DNA of 64,000 nucleotides from a gamma proteobacterium L18 (GCA_000497835.1 KI547169.1:230616-294615); one strand, 5' to 3'; counted from the first letter of the stretch, positions 36,047-44,405 are shown. Notes: a model not told the origin generated them from the sequence alone. Numbers and translations: made by a program.

Positions 36047-36131
36047 AATCCCTCCGCCGGCGTTAATTTGAACGCAATGTGCCGGAGATAAACTTTCAGA
36101 CAACGGCAGGGCTCCCGCAACTGTCAGAAGT

Positions 36132-36146
36132 AACAGTGACACTGTT
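36132..36146. promoter_or_regulatory. Perfect 15-bp palindrome AACAGTGACACTGTT
   Basis: AACAGTG-A-CACTGTT lies upstream of the orphan minus-strand gene, next to a TATAAA-like box on that strand. It has the size and symmetry of a dimeric repressor operator. No regulator gene is adjacent. Confidence 0.5.
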
Positions 36147-36216
36147 TATAAATACTCATGACAAGTGCACCCGATAATGATATTTCATGGCTGCCGGGGC
36201 TTTTAAAATATCCACC

Positions 36217-36246
36217 CGTAGCCGCTTCCGCCAGGCGGCGCTGCCC
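36217..36246. repeat. Single REP-like element
   Basis: GCCGCTTCCGCCAGGCGGCG is an imperfect palindrome resembling the type F REP seen as an intact pair at 38462-38543. It lies in the divergent gap between the orphan gene and trxC. Confidence 0.5.
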
Positions 36247-36314
36247 CCCGCTACACCGGAAATCTCCTGTGTACGGGTTAGAATGATCGGCAACTGACCT
36301 ATCGAGCAAACACC

Positions 36315-36749
36315 ATGTCCGAACCCCTGGTTATCCCCTGCCCCCACTGCAATGGCCTGAACCGCATACCCGCCGACCGCCTGGCCGACAGCCCCAAATG
36401 CGGGCGTTGCAAGGGTGAAGTGATCCTGGCCAAGCCCTTCGACCTGACCCAAGGCGACTACGCCAGCCAGATCAAGGGCGACCTGCCCTTGCTGGTGGAT
36501 GTGTGGGCCGAATGGTGCGGGCCGTGCAAGTCGTTCGCACCGACTTTCCAGCAGGCTGCCGCACAATTGAGCGGGCGCTGCCGCCTGGCCAAGCTGGACA
36601 GCGAGGCCAATCAGCAACTGGCCGGGCAGTTGAACATTCGTTCGATTCCCAGCTTGATCCTGTTCAGGAACGGTCGCGAAGTGGCGCGCCAGAGCGGCGC
36701 GTTTCCGTTGCCGCAGCTACTGGGTTGGTTGAGTTCGCAGGGCATCTAA
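36315..36749 (+). CDS. trxC: Thioredoxin 2 (zinc-binding)
   Basis: TrxC is a cytoplasmic disulfide reductase, usually part of the oxidative-stress response. The 144-residue protein has an N-terminal zinc site with Cys9, Cys12, Cys29 and Cys32 (CPHC and CGRC) and the thioredoxin active site WCGPC with Cys68 and Cys71, preceded by LLVDVWAE and followed by the cis-Pro segment SIPSLILF. The length is standard for thioredoxin 2. It is a single gene followed by a 240-base palindromic repeat element. No OxyR site was recognised by eye. Confidence 0.95.
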   Translation: MSEPLVIPCPHCNGLNRIPADRLADSPKCGRCKGEVILAKPFDLTQGDYASQIKGDLPLLVDVWAEWCGPCKSFAPTFQQAAAQLSGRCRLAKLDSEANQQLAGQLNIRSIPSLILFRNGREVARQSGAFPLPQLLGWLSSQGI

Positions 36750-36805
36750 AGCGGGCGAACAGGGCTGACAACGCCGATCCCGCAGGCCATGGCGCGTTGC
36801 AACAA

Positions 36806-37045
36806 ATGTGGGACCGAGCGAAGCTCGGGAAGCGCCGCGCGGGCGGCGCTCGGTCTCAAGAGCGCCGAAAAAACATCGACATGCACCTTCAAGCCTTGAT
36901 GCAGGCTCATGGCAGGCACATCGGGTTTGAAAGGTTCGGCTGGAGATCGCGGCATGGCCGCCAGGTGCCAGTCGATGGTTTTCTGTCGTTTTCGAGATCG
37001 AGCGCCGCCCGCGCGGCGCTTCCCGAGCTTCGCCCGGTCCCACAT
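36806..37045. repeat. REPIN (type E) with long 146-base centre
   Basis: Arms 36806-36852 and 36999-37045 (47 bases each) are reverse complements with a single mismatch. Core words are GTGGGACCGAGCGAAGCTCG and GAAGCGCCGCGCGGGCGGCG. The 146-base centre is also partly self-complementary near its ends but not in its middle, and it encodes nothing convincing. This fills the 372-base gap between trxC and the ParA-like gene (convergent), so it may also end transcription. A short relative is at 57755-57843. Confidence 0.88.
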
Positions 37046-37121
37046 CTGTTTCGGGCCAATTTTGTCTGGGGGATTCCCTGGTCCGCTTGTGTGTTCGACA
37101 CCAAAGCGGTGTGGGCCAGAT

Positions 37122-37898
37122 TCAGGCCGCGCTGTTCTCCAGCAAATGGTGCAGTTCCACAAACTGCAACGTCAGCTTGTGGCGCGGGTCCAGGTGTATC
37201 AGCGGCAGGCTGGCCTGGTGCGACTCGCGCATGCGCACCGAGCTGCTCAGGTACACCGGCAACACCGGCAGCCCCTCGGCAATCAATTCGTCCAGCATCT
37301 GCTGTGGCAGGCTGGCACGTGACTGGAACTGGTTGACGACAATGCCCTCCACTTCCAGGTCTTCGTTATGATCGTCGCGCAAGTCGCCGATCTCGGCGAT
37401 CAGGCCATACAGCGCCTGGCGCGAGAAGCTGTCGCAGTCGAAAGGGATCAACACGCGGTCAGCGGCAATCAGGGCGGACACCGCATAGAAATTCAGCGCC
37501 GGCGGCGTGTCGATGTAGATGCGGTCGTAGTCATCGGCCAGCTCATCAAGCAGCTTTCGCAGTTTGTTGATCTTGTGCTTGGCTTCAAGCTTGGGCTGCA
37601 GGTCGGCCAGCTCCGCCGTGGCGGTCACCACGTGCAGGTTGTCGAAGGGCGTTTCATAGATGTCCACGGTGTTCTTCTTGGCAAACGGCCCCGAGGCCAG
37701 GGTCTGCTTGAAGAAATCGGCGATCCCCATGGGGATGTCCTCGCCCGTCAACCCGGTCAGGTACTGGGTCGAGTTGGCTTGTGCATCCAGATCGATCAAA
37801 AGCGTTCGATAGCCTTCCTGGGCGCTGACGGCCGCCAGGTTGCAGGCAATGCTGGACTTGCCTACGCCACCTTTCTGATTGAACACCACACGCCGCAT
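37122..37898 (-). CDS. ParA-family ATPase without a ParB partner
   Basis: The 258-residue protein is a MinD/ParA ATPase. It begins RRVVFNQKGGVGKSS, a deviant Walker A with Lys9 and Lys14, followed by LLIDLDAQANSTQYL (Walker A' region) and IYIDTPPALNF (Walker B, about 131-141). Such proteins form ATP-dependent dimers that bind DNA non-specifically and position cargo. No parB, parS-like palindrome or chemotaxis/flagellar partner is adjacent, so it is not the main chromosome-partition gene. A similar orphan (PA5028, as I recall) lies in the same syntenic place in P. aeruginosa. Its cargo is unknown. Confidence 0.88.
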   Translation of the reverse strand: MRRVVFNQKGGVGKSSIACNLAAVSAQEGYRTLLIDLDAQANSTQYLTGLTGEDIPMGIADFFKQTLASGPFAKKNTVDIYETPFDNLHVVTATAELADLQPKLEAKHKINKLRKLLDELADDYDRIYIDTPPALNFYAVSALIAADRVLIPFDCDSFSRQALYGLIAEIGDLRDDHNEDLEVEGIVVNQFQSRASLPQQMLDELIAEGLPVLPVYLSSSVRMRESHQASLPLIHLDPRHKLTLQFVELHHLLENSAA

Positions 37899-38086
37899 GG
37901 GTAAACCTCCGTGTACCAGTGAATGGGCCAGTGTAGATGGCCGCGCTGCGCATTAGCCAGCACCTTTGGATCAGAGGGGTCCTACAGCCGTTTCGGAAGT
38001 GGTCGTCTGTGAAGATTGTGCCTCAGGCCCTAAGGTTCGCGGCCAGCCTGCCGACTTAAAAACAGGCCTTTTGACATCATTCACGA

Positions 38087-38449
38087 TTGTTGCCAAAAAA
38101 TGACACCCGGGCGCAGATGACCAGCGAAGGCAAGATTGACGGTAGCGTGAAGTTTTACCTGGCCGGCAACACACCACGCGGCACGGTCACCGTGGTCAGC
38201 CCCAACGCCGTCACCAACAAGAAGACCAACGCCTTCAACAAGTCTGACGTCGAGGCCTGCGAATGGGCCTTGCAGTCGGCCATCCTGACCCTGGATGCTG
38301 CGGCGAAGAAGGTCGGCGCCAACGCCGTGACCAACATCGTCAGCTACTACAAAGCCAACGCCCACGCCGACGCAACCAACTATGAATGCCACGCTGGCGC
38401 GTTCATTGGCGGTGTGGCACTGAAGGGTGATCTGAGCAAGGTGCAGTAG
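38087..38449 (+). pseudogene. N-terminally truncated small secreted-protein family member ("excinuclease ATPase subunit"-annotated family)
   Basis: The readable frame (up to 120 residues) matches the C-terminal two thirds of a small Pseudomonas family often annotated as excinuclease ATPase subunit although it has no such domain: TNKKTNAFNKSDVEACEWALQSAILTL, VGANAVTNIVSYYK, and YECHAGAFIGGVALKGDL. Complete members begin with a signal peptide of about 20 residues and some 20 further residues. Here the sequence before residue 12 does not fit, no signal peptide is found in any frame upstream, and no good ribosome-binding site precedes the candidate starts. A 5' deletion is the simplest reading. 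Confidence 0.6.
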
Positions 38450-38461
38450 CACTGCATGTAA

Positions 38462-38543
38462 CCGCTGCCGCCAGGCTGCGCTGGCCCTGCCACCCGCTGA
38501 AGATCTGCAGGGTTCAAAGGCCAGCGCAGCCTGGCGGCAGCGG
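38462..38543. repeat. REPIN (type F), perfect 25-bp inverted repeat
   Basis: Arms 38462-38486 and 38519-38543 are perfect reverse complements. The core is CCGCTGCCGCCAGGCTGCGC. It lies between the truncated gene and the toxin-antitoxin pair. Confidence 0.9.
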
Positions 38544-38612
38544 CTACTCGGTAACGCGCCCACGATCCAGAACATTCCTACAAGCAATTCAGAAACTGGT
38601 ATCATCCCTTCA

Positions 38613-38630
38613 TGTAGCATATAAGCTACA
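38613..38630. promoter_or_regulatory. Operator-like repeat before the toxin-antitoxin pair
   Basis: TGTAGC and GCTACA flank ATATAA, eight bases before the toxin start. The AT-rich centre looks like a -10 box, so a repressor bound here would block transcription. Autoregulation by the antitoxin with the toxin is usual for this type of module. Confidence 0.6.
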
Positions 38631-38638
38631 TTCGATCC

Positions 38639-38962
38639 ATGATCGAATTGACTCATTACCTCTCACCACACGGGCAAGACTTGTTCCAGCAATGGTTCAG
38701 CAGGCTCAAGGACCCGATAGCGAAAGCACGGGTAGCTACCCGTCTCAACCGTCTTGCGCTTGGCAACATGGGCGATTGCAAGCCGGTGGGGCAAGGTGTG
38801 TGGGAACTACGCATCGACCACGGCCCGGGTTATAGGGTCTATTACGCACAAGTGGGTAGCGCCCTGATCCTGCTGTTATTGGGTGCGGACAAGAGACGCC
38901 AGCAACAGGATATCGACAGAGCCATCGAATGCTGGGCCGATTATCAGCGGAGGGCACCATGA
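38639..38962 (+). CDS. RelE/ParE-superfamily toxin of a type II TA pair (HigB-like)
   Basis: The 107-residue protein belongs to the addiction-module killer family related to RelE/HigB: RLKDPIAKARVATRLNRLALGNMGDCKPVGQGVWELRIDHGPGYRVYY is characteristic, with the terminal part LLLLGADKRRQQQDIDRA. Such toxins usually cleave mRNA at the ribosome. The toxin gene comes before the antitoxin, as in higBA-type modules, and its TGA overlaps the antitoxin ATG (ATGA), coupling translation. No better start than the ATG at 38639 is seen. Confidence 0.88.
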   Translation: MIELTHYLSPHGQDLFQQWFSRLKDPIAKARVATRLNRLALGNMGDCKPVGQGVWELRIDHGPGYRVYYAQVGSALILLLLGADKRRQQQDIDRAIECWADYQRRAP

Positions 38963-39261
38963 ATCGAACCCGCAGCCATGACGAAAGCATCATCGAAATG
39001 ATCCGCAACGATCACGAGTTCGCGGCTGAATATCTCAAGGCAGCCTTTGAAGAGCTTGATCTGGAAGGCGGCGAGTCAGCGTTCTTGATTGCCCTGCGCC
39101 ATATCGTGGAAGCAAAGGGGGGTATGACGGAGATTGCAGAGAAAGCGGGACTGTCTCGCGAAAGCCTCTACCGCGCACTATCCCCCAAAGGCAATCCGAC
39201 CCTGCGCACCATGTGCAGGGTCGTCCACGCCGCCGGTCTGACGTTTGCTTCGTTAGCCTGA
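38959..39261 (+). CDS. Helix-turn-helix antitoxin of the type II TA pair
   Basis: The 100-residue protein is a putative addiction-module antidote. Its C-terminal half holds a helix-turn-helix: GGMTEIAEKAGLSRESLYRALSPKGNPTLRTMCRVVHAAGL. The N-terminal part is acidic and likely wraps the toxin. The ATG at 38959 lies inside the end of the toxin gene with AGCGGAGGG just upstream. It should neutralise the toxin and repress the operon through the palindrome at 38613-38630. Confidence 0.88.
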   Translation: MNRTRSHDESIIEMIRNDHEFAAEYLKAAFEELDLEGGESAFLIALRHIVEAKGGMTEIAEKAGLSRESLYRALSPKGNPTLRTMCRVVHAAGLTFASLA

Positions 39262-39264
39262 CGA

Positions 39265-40887
39265 TCAGAGCTGGAACCGGCCAACCATATTCTTCAGGTC
39301 ATGGGACAAGCCCGACAACGACTGGCTGGCCTCATCGATCTGCCCGGCGCCTTCGGAGGTCTGGATCGACAGGTCGCGGATGTTGACCAGGTTGCGATCG
39401 ATCTCGCGGGCGACCTGGGCCTGTTCTTCCGAAGCGCTGGCGATGACCATATTGCGTTCATGGATCAGCGAGATCGCCGCGCTGATTTCGTCCAGCGCGG
39501 TGCCGGCGGTCTTGGCCGCGTCCAGGGTCGATAGCGCCTGGTCGTTGTTGGCCTGCATGGTCTCCACCACTTTGGCGGTGCCTTGCTGGATGGCGGCGAC
39601 CATTTGCTCGATTTCCTGGGTGGAGGTCTGGGTGCGACCGGCCAGGGCACGGACTTCGTCGGCTACCACGGCAAAGCCACGGCCCGCTTCACCGGCACGG
39701 GCCGCTTCGATGGCCGCGTTCAGGGCCAGCAGGTTGGTCTGTTCAGCGACGCCACGAATCACGTCGAGGATCTTGCCGATGTCCTGGGAGTGGGCAGCCA
39801 GCTCCTTGACCTGGTCGGAGGCATCCTCGACACGCTCACCCATGCGCTGGATGGCGATGATGGTGGTGTCGACGCGCTGGCGTCCCAGTTGTGCGGCCTT
39901 GGTCGACTCGCTGGACGCATCGGCGGTGGATACGGCGTTGCGCGCCACTTCCTCGACCGCTGCGGTCATTTCGTTGACCGCCGTGGCGGCCTGCTGGATC
40001 TCGGCGTTCTGGTTGTTCAGATCGCCCGAGGTCTGGTTGGTGATGGCCGTCATTTCTTCCGAAGCGGCCGCCAGTTGATGCGACGAGTCGCCGATCAGAC
40101 GCAGGGTGTCGATCAGGCTCTTCTGCATGTTGACCAGCGAGTGCAGCAGTTCGGCCGCCTCGTCCTGGCCTTCGACGTTGATACGGCCAGTGAGATCGCC
40201 CTTGGCGATGCGGCCGGCGGCGGTCACCGCTTCTTCCAGCGGTTTGACGATGCTGCGGGTCAACATCCAGGCCAGCGCCACGGTCAGCAGGAACACGACC
40301 ACCAGGACCACGATGGTGGTCTGGATAGCAGTGTCATAACTGCCCTTGGCGGCAGCGGTGTACAGCGCCGATTCCTGCAGGTTGATTTTCACCAGTTCGT
40401 TGAACAGGTCACCCGTCTGGTTGGACAAATCCTGAATCGGGCCGTTGAGCAGCGCCAGCATGCCTTGGGTGTCGCCCTGATCAGACAGCGTCTGGTAGCG
40501 CGACAGTTGTTCCTGGTAACGGCTGACCACGCTCTGCATCTGGCTGAACGCCGAACGCGCCGCCTCAGGCACGATCGGGGTGTAGCCCTGAATGGCCTTG
40601 TCGAGTTCGCCACGCAGGAAGGTCATGCGGTCCAGCGCCGGGCGCAGTTGCGCCGGGTCACGGTTGAGCATCAGGCGGAACGTCAACACACGGATGCCCA
40701 GCGAGTTGTCGCGGATGCTGCCCAGCCAGCGCGTACCGGCATGGGAAACCTCTTCGGTATGAATCACCGCCTCGCGCATGTGCGTGATCTGGTTCATGGA
40801 GAAGAAGCCAAAGCCCAGCATGAGCAGGCTGATCAGGCCAAAGCTGAGAAAAGCACGGGTCGAGATGCGCAGCTGACGGACGTTCAT
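39265..40887 (-). CDS. Methyl-accepting chemotaxis protein with four-helix-bundle sensor
   Basis: The 540-residue chemoreceptor has a first membrane helix at about 13-33, a periplasmic region of about 155 residues with a helical-bundle pattern (4HB_MCP-like), a second helix at about 188-210, a HAMP domain (212-265) and a cytoplasmic signalling domain with the hairpin tip [38 protein letters not shown] (about 380-417). The C-terminus lacks a CheR-docking pentapeptide. The ATG at 40887 follows CTGGAG. The ligand cannot be read from the sequence; no chemotaxis genes are adjacent. Its stop lies three bases from the convergent antitoxin stop. Confidence 0.93.
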   Translation of the reverse strand: MNVRQLRISTRAFLSFGLISLLMLGFGFFSMNQITHMREAVIHTEEVSHAGTRWLGSIRDNSLGIRVLTFRLMLNRDPAQLRPALDRMTFLRGELDKAIQGYTPIVPEAARSAFSQMQSVVSRYQEQLSRYQTLSDQGDTQGMLALLNGPIQDLSNQTGDLFNELVKINLQESALYTAAAKGSYDTAIQTTIVVLVVVFLLTVALAWMLTRSIVKPLEEAVTAAGRIAKGDLTGRINVEGQDEAAELLHSLVNMQKSLIDTLRLIGDSSHQLAAASEEMTAITNQTSGDLNNQNAEIQQAATAVNEMTAAVEEVARNAVSTADASSESTKAAQLGRQRVDTTIIAIQRMGERVEDASDQVKELAAHSQDIGKILDVIRGVAEQTNLLALNAAIEAARAGEAGRGFAVVADEVRALAGRTQTSTQEIEQMVAAIQQGTAKVVETMQANNDQALSTLDAAKTAGTALDEISAAISLIHERNMVIASASEEQAQVAREIDRNLVNIRDLSIQTSEGAGQIDEASQSLSGLSHDLKNMVGRFQL

Positions 40888-40966
40888 AGGGACTCCAGGG
40901 GGATAACTCGCTCTGTAGTCATCGGCCTGGGGTGCGACAACTTGAACGTACCGTTTCGACCATTTT

Positions 40967-41860
40967 TCAAGTACTTGACTGACGCGTCACCATATCGACA
41001 AACGCCTGGGCCATGGCCGAGGTGTTGGCCTTGCGCTGTACCAGCCACACCGAGGTGATGGCTTCCGGGTCGAGAAGCCTGCGGTAGACCACTCCGTCGA
41101 TGCGCATTGACTGGTAGGAAGCCGGCAGCACCGACACACCCAGGCCCGCCGACACCAGGCCGATGATGGTCATGGCCTCGCCAGCCTCTTGGGCAAAATG
41201 CGGGCTGAACCCGGCCTGGGTCGCCAGGCTGATCAGTTGGGCGTACAAGCCGCTGCCGTAGCTGCGAGGGAAGAATACGAAAGGCTCCTGTGCCAGCGCC
41301 GCCATGTACAACCCGCCCTCACTGCCTTGCGCCAGGGGGTGATCGGCATTGAGCACCGCCACCAGCGGCTCGCTGAAAAGCTCTGTCCAGGTCAGTGAGT
41401 CAGGCAGGGGCAGCGGGCGGATCAGCCCCACTTCGATGGTTTCATCCACCAGGGCATCGGCCACGCCCTTGCTGCTCATCTCCTCAAGGTTCAGGTGCAC
41501 TGCCGGGAAGGCCTGGCGGAAGGCATAGATAGCCTTGGGAATCCCGGAGTTGAACGGCGCCGATGAGGTGAAGCCAATCTTCATTTCACCCAACTCGCCC
41601 AACTGCGCGCGGCGGGCCACGTCGGCGGCCTTGTCCACTTGCGCCAGCACCAGACGCGCCTCTTCCAGAAACAGCCGCCCAGCCTCGCTCAGCGCCACCC
41701 GACGATTGGTACGCTCGAACAGCCGTGCGCCCAGTTCCTGTTCCAGCGCCTGGATCTGCTGGCTCAGCGGCGGCTGCGAGATGCCCAGCAGCTCTGCAGC
41801 GCGGCCAAAGTGCAGCTCTTCGGCCACGGCAATGAAGTAACGCAGGTGTCGCAGTTCCAT
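40967..41860 (-). CDS. LysR-family regulator of the divergent MFS gene
   Basis: The 297-residue protein has the LysR helix-turn-helix at residues 1-60 ([36 protein letters not shown]) and a periplasmic-binding-like effector domain from about 90 on, beginning [14 protein letters not shown]. The ATG at 41860 starts the family's usual N-terminus. The open frame continues 55 codons upstream without resemblance. It is divergent from an MFS transporter with a 121-base AT-rich gap, the classic layout for a regulator and its target. The effector is unknown. Confidence 0.92.
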   Translation of the reverse strand: MELRHLRYFIAVAEELHFGRAAELLGISQPPLSQQIQALEQELGARLFERTNRRVALSEAGRLFLEEARLVLAQVDKAADVARRAQLGELGEMKIGFTSSAPFNSGIPKAIYAFRQAFPAVHLNLEEMSSKGVADALVDETIEVGLIRPLPLPDSLTWTELFSEPLVAVLNADHPLAQGSEGGLYMAALAQEPFVFFPRSYGSGLYAQLISLATQAGFSPHFAQEAGEAMTIIGLVSAGLGVSVLPASYQSMRIDGVVYRRLLDPEAITSVWLVQRKANTSAMAQAFVDMVTRQSST

Positions 41861-41981
41861 GGGGCCCTCGATTAGGTCGTAAAAGCTATCAAATGGGTCG
41901 AACAATATATTGGAAAGAATAATTAGCCAGCTATATGCTTTTTTCCACTGACTCCTTTCTGCTGCCCCTTCGAGGCCCCGC

Positions 41982-43259
41982 GTGAAAACTGCCGCTGCAC
42001 CCCAGCACCAGGAAATACCCCCCACCTCCCTTGCCGACGTTGCCGCGCACCTGAGCGAGGCCTACATCGAGAAAGGCACGCCGCTGTTCATGCGCACCGT
42101 ACTGGCGCTGTTCTCCGGCGGCTTCGCCACCTTTGCCCTGCTGTACTGCGTGCAACCGATGATGCCGATCCTGTCGAAAGAGTTCGCCATCAACGCCGCA
42201 CAAAGCAGCCTGATCCTGTCGGTGTCCACTGGCATGCTGGCCATCGGCTTGTTGATCACCGGCCCCATAAGCGACGCCATCGGCCGCAAGCCGGTGATGG
42301 TCTTCGCCCTGTTCGCCGCCGCCCTGTGTACCCTGGCCAGCGCCATGATGCCCACGTGGCAAGGCGTGCTGGTGATGCGCGCGCTCACCGGTCTGTCCCT
42401 GAGCGGCCTGGCCGCCGTGGCCATGACCTACCTGAGCGAAGAGATCCACCCGCAGCACATCGGCCTGGCCATGGGGCTGTACATCGGCGGCAACGCGATT
42501 GGCGGCATGAGCGGCCGGCTAATCAGCGGCGTACTGATCGACTTCGTCAGCTGGCACACGGCGATGCTGGTCATCGGCGGCCTGGCGCTGATCGCGGCCA
42601 CGGTGTTCGTGAAAATCCTGCCCGAATCACGCAATTTCCGCCCCCGCAGAATGAACCCGCGCGGCCTGCTGGAAGGCTTCACCATGCACTTCAAGGACGC
42701 CGGCCTGCCGTGGCTGTTCCTGGAAGCCTTCCTGCTGATGGGCGCCTTCGTCACCCTGTTCAACTACATCGGCTACCGCTTGCTGGACGCCCCGTACCAC
42801 ATGAGCCAGGCGCTGGTGGGCCTGCTGTCGGTGGTGTACCTGGCCGGCATCTACAGCTCGGCCAAGGTCGGCGCCCTGGCTGACCAACACGGCCGCCGCA
42901 GAGTGTTCTGGATGAGCATCACCCTGATGTTCGCCGGCCTGCTGGCCACCCTGCTCAGCCCGTTGCCGGTAATCATCGTCGGCATGCTGATGTTCACCTT
43001 CGGCTTCTTCGGCGCGCACTCGGTGGCCAGCAGCTGGATCGGGCGGCGGGCGACCAAGGCCAAGGGGCAGGCTTCTTCGCTGTATCTGTTCAGTTATTAC
43101 GTGGGGTCCAGTGTGGCAGGGACCTTGGGCGGGGTGGCGTGGAACTATGCGGGGTGGAACGGGGTTGGGGTGTTTATTGGCGGGTTGTTGGTGGTGGCGT
43201 TGATGGTGGCGGCGCGGTTGGCCAGGTTGGCGCCGTTGGGGGTGGTGGGTAAGGGCTAA
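41982..43259 (+). CDS. MFS transporter, YnfM-like drug/arabinose efflux type
   Basis: The 425-residue protein is a 12-helix major facilitator. Visible motifs are GPISDAIGRKPVM (about 87-99, motif A after helix 2) and RALTGLSLSGLAAVAMTYLSEEI (about 131-153). The N-terminal 35 residues are cytoplasmic. YnfM-type proteins are taken to export sugars or small aromatic compounds, but no substrate is proven. The start is GTG with GAGG six bases upstream. The last 55 codons change composition sharply: they are loaded with G and T and end codons in G, quite unlike the C-rich codons before. Confidence 0.9.
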   Translation: MKTAAAPQHQEIPPTSLADVAAHLSEAYIEKGTPLFMRTVLALFSGGFATFALLYCVQPMMPILSKEFAINAAQSSLILSVSTGMLAIGLLITGPISDAIGRKPVMVFALFAAALCTLASAMMPTWQGVLVMRALTGLSLSGLAAVAMTYLSEEIHPQHIGLAMGLYIGGNAIGGMSGRLISGVLIDFVSWHTAMLVIGGLALIAATVFVKILPESRNFRPRRMNPRGLLEGFTMHFKDAGLPWLFLEAFLLMGAFVTLFNYIGYRLLDAPYHMSQALVGLLSVVYLAGIYSSAKVGALADQHGRRRVFWMSITLMFAGLLATLLSPLPVIIVGMLMFTFGFFGAHSVASSWIGRRATKAKGQASSLYLFSYYVGSSVAGTLGGVAWNYAGWNGVGVFIGGLLVVALMVAARLARLAPLGVVGKG

Positions 43260-43441
43260 GGAGCCGACCTTCGGGGTTGACTCACAGGCCTGCACTGCGC
43301 AAAATAAACGCAGAGCGCGAAATCAGCGGCCTTGCAGGGCGATGGCTGACGTAGGTACCTCGGCGATACTGCTATATCGGCGCAAGGTGAGACCTCTCAT
43401 CCCATTTCCTGAGGATGCTAATATCAGGATTCAAATATTTG

Positions 43442-43470
43442 AAAGGGCAGCCTCACCGCTGCCCTTTTTC
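43442..43470. terminator. Intrinsic terminator between convergent genes
   Basis: AAAGGGCAGC and GCTGCCCTTT form a ten-pair stem with a six-base loop, followed on the plus strand by TTCTTT. It ends transcription from the plus strand and, with a weaker U tract, from the nuclease gene on the minus strand. The 180 bases between the MFS stop and this hairpin contain no credible gene. Confidence 0.75.
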
Positions 43471-43482
43471 TTTGCCCTCAAA

Positions 43483-44052
43483 TTAGTAGCGTTTGAAGAT
43501 CAGCTCCCCTTGCCTGTGTTTGTTGACCGAGCGCGACGGGGCATGGAAGAAATTCCAAAGCACATTCCCATTCTGAATATCGACGACCACGATCATGTCG
43601 TTCTTCGCTTCGTAGACATTGATAAACACCCATCGAAAACAGCCGTTTGTATAGGCAACACTCCATATCTCGAATGGCCCTGTAAGGGTATCAATCGCAT
43701 GCCTGACATAACGCTCTCGCGAATCGGCGCGCTTTTCAACAATGTGTGGCAGGCTCGCCCTCGGGATTCGGATAGCCCCTATCGGCGTCATGAATGAGAC
43801 CTCTGAAACAGATGGCTCACTCAGCCCGAAATGCTCAAAAAGAATGAGCAATGCGCCCTCTGCGTCGTCTGCTCGCGGAACCTCCTGGATTGCGGGTGAG
43901 CGCAGTTCACGGGCCAAAGTCCGAAGGTCTGGCAAATGCAGGTCGTGCCATTTGATCTGCCCGGCGTGTTCTCTGACCGGGGATTGATTGAGATCTGCGG
44001 ATAGTGTCGAGAGCGTGTCACAAGTTTGCGAAAGCAGCGTTTGCCATACCAT
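43483..44052 (-). CDS. PBECR2-type nuclease-fold protein, likely toxin or phage-head protein fragment
   Basis: The 189-residue protein ends in what reads as a PBECR2 domain (phage-Barnase-EndoU-ColicinE5/D-RelE-like nuclease). The segments are LPHIVEKRADSRERYVRHAIDTLTGPFEIW (about 100-129), a strand pair RWVFINVYEAKNDMIVVVDIQ, and LWNFFHAPSRSVNKHRQGELIFKRY to the C-terminus. Such domains are predicted RNases at the C-terminus of polymorphic toxins and of Mu-type head proteins. No ribosome-binding site precedes the ATG at 44052, and coding-like sequence continues upstream in another frame. The protein is probably the C-terminal part of a broken longer gene. No immunity gene is obvious. Confidence 0.65.
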   Translation of the reverse strand: MVWQTLLSQTCDTLSTLSADLNQSPVREHAGQIKWHDLHLPDLRTLARELRSPAIQEVPRADDAEGALLILFEHFGLSEPSVSEVSFMTPIGAIRIPRASLPHIVEKRADSRERYVRHAIDTLTGPFEIWSVAYTNGCFRWVFINVYEAKNDMIVVVDIQNGNVLWNFFHAPSRSVNKHRQGELIFKRY

Positions 44053-44243
44053 TTGGCCAAGCGTCCCAGGGCGAGATTCGGCGCCATGGTAACGGCCCGC
44101 AAGGCATTTTCGACGGCAAAGGCAGATTGCAGCTGTTTCAAGATATTTGAAGCAGATTCACTTCTTGCATTCTCCTGTAGCGTTGCAGTTCTGCCCAAGC
44201 ACTTTTCCCTGCATTGCTGGGTCTTCCTGTCTCTGACTCCCAT
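44041..44243 (-). pseudogene. Frame-shifted upstream remnant of the PBECR2 gene
   Basis: In a second minus-strand frame, sequence such as ASNILKQLQSAFAVENALR and MAPNLALGRLAKWYGKR looks like real protein and runs directly into the region where the PBECR2 frame begins. A single frameshift near 44040-44055 would fuse the two. I do not recognise the family of the upstream part. The open frame runs on to 43821, but beyond about 44040 it is overlapped by the better-supported nuclease frame. Confidence 0.4.
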
Positions 44244-44405
44244 CCGCTCGCCGACTTCATCACGGTCATCGGCGCTGCCGCAGAGCGCTTGGGTTACATC
44301 TGCTCACGCTTGGGGCGCGTTGGTCCTACAAATTCTTTATAGAATCCGAAAGTCTTGAAGGACATTTCCCAAAGGCCGGAAGTGGGGTTGTTGAGGGGGA
44401 AGGGT

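Noticed and set aside
35552-36091. 179-codon plus-strand frame opposite the orphan gene
   Set aside because: The minus-strand frame has a strong GGAGG-ATG start and more protein-like composition; the plus frame has neither.
36717-37162. Open frames on both strands inside the trxC-parA gap
   Set aside because: They read through the arms of a palindromic REPIN, which explains the repeated peptide [16 protein letters not shown] on both strands.
37122-37898. Chromosome partition parA
   Set aside because: No parB follows and no parS-like sites were seen; the gene lies outside the usual gidA-parA-parB context.
43342-43797. Plus-strand frame across the terminator and PBECR2 gene
   Set aside because: It runs through an intrinsic terminator and is antisense to a better-supported gene.
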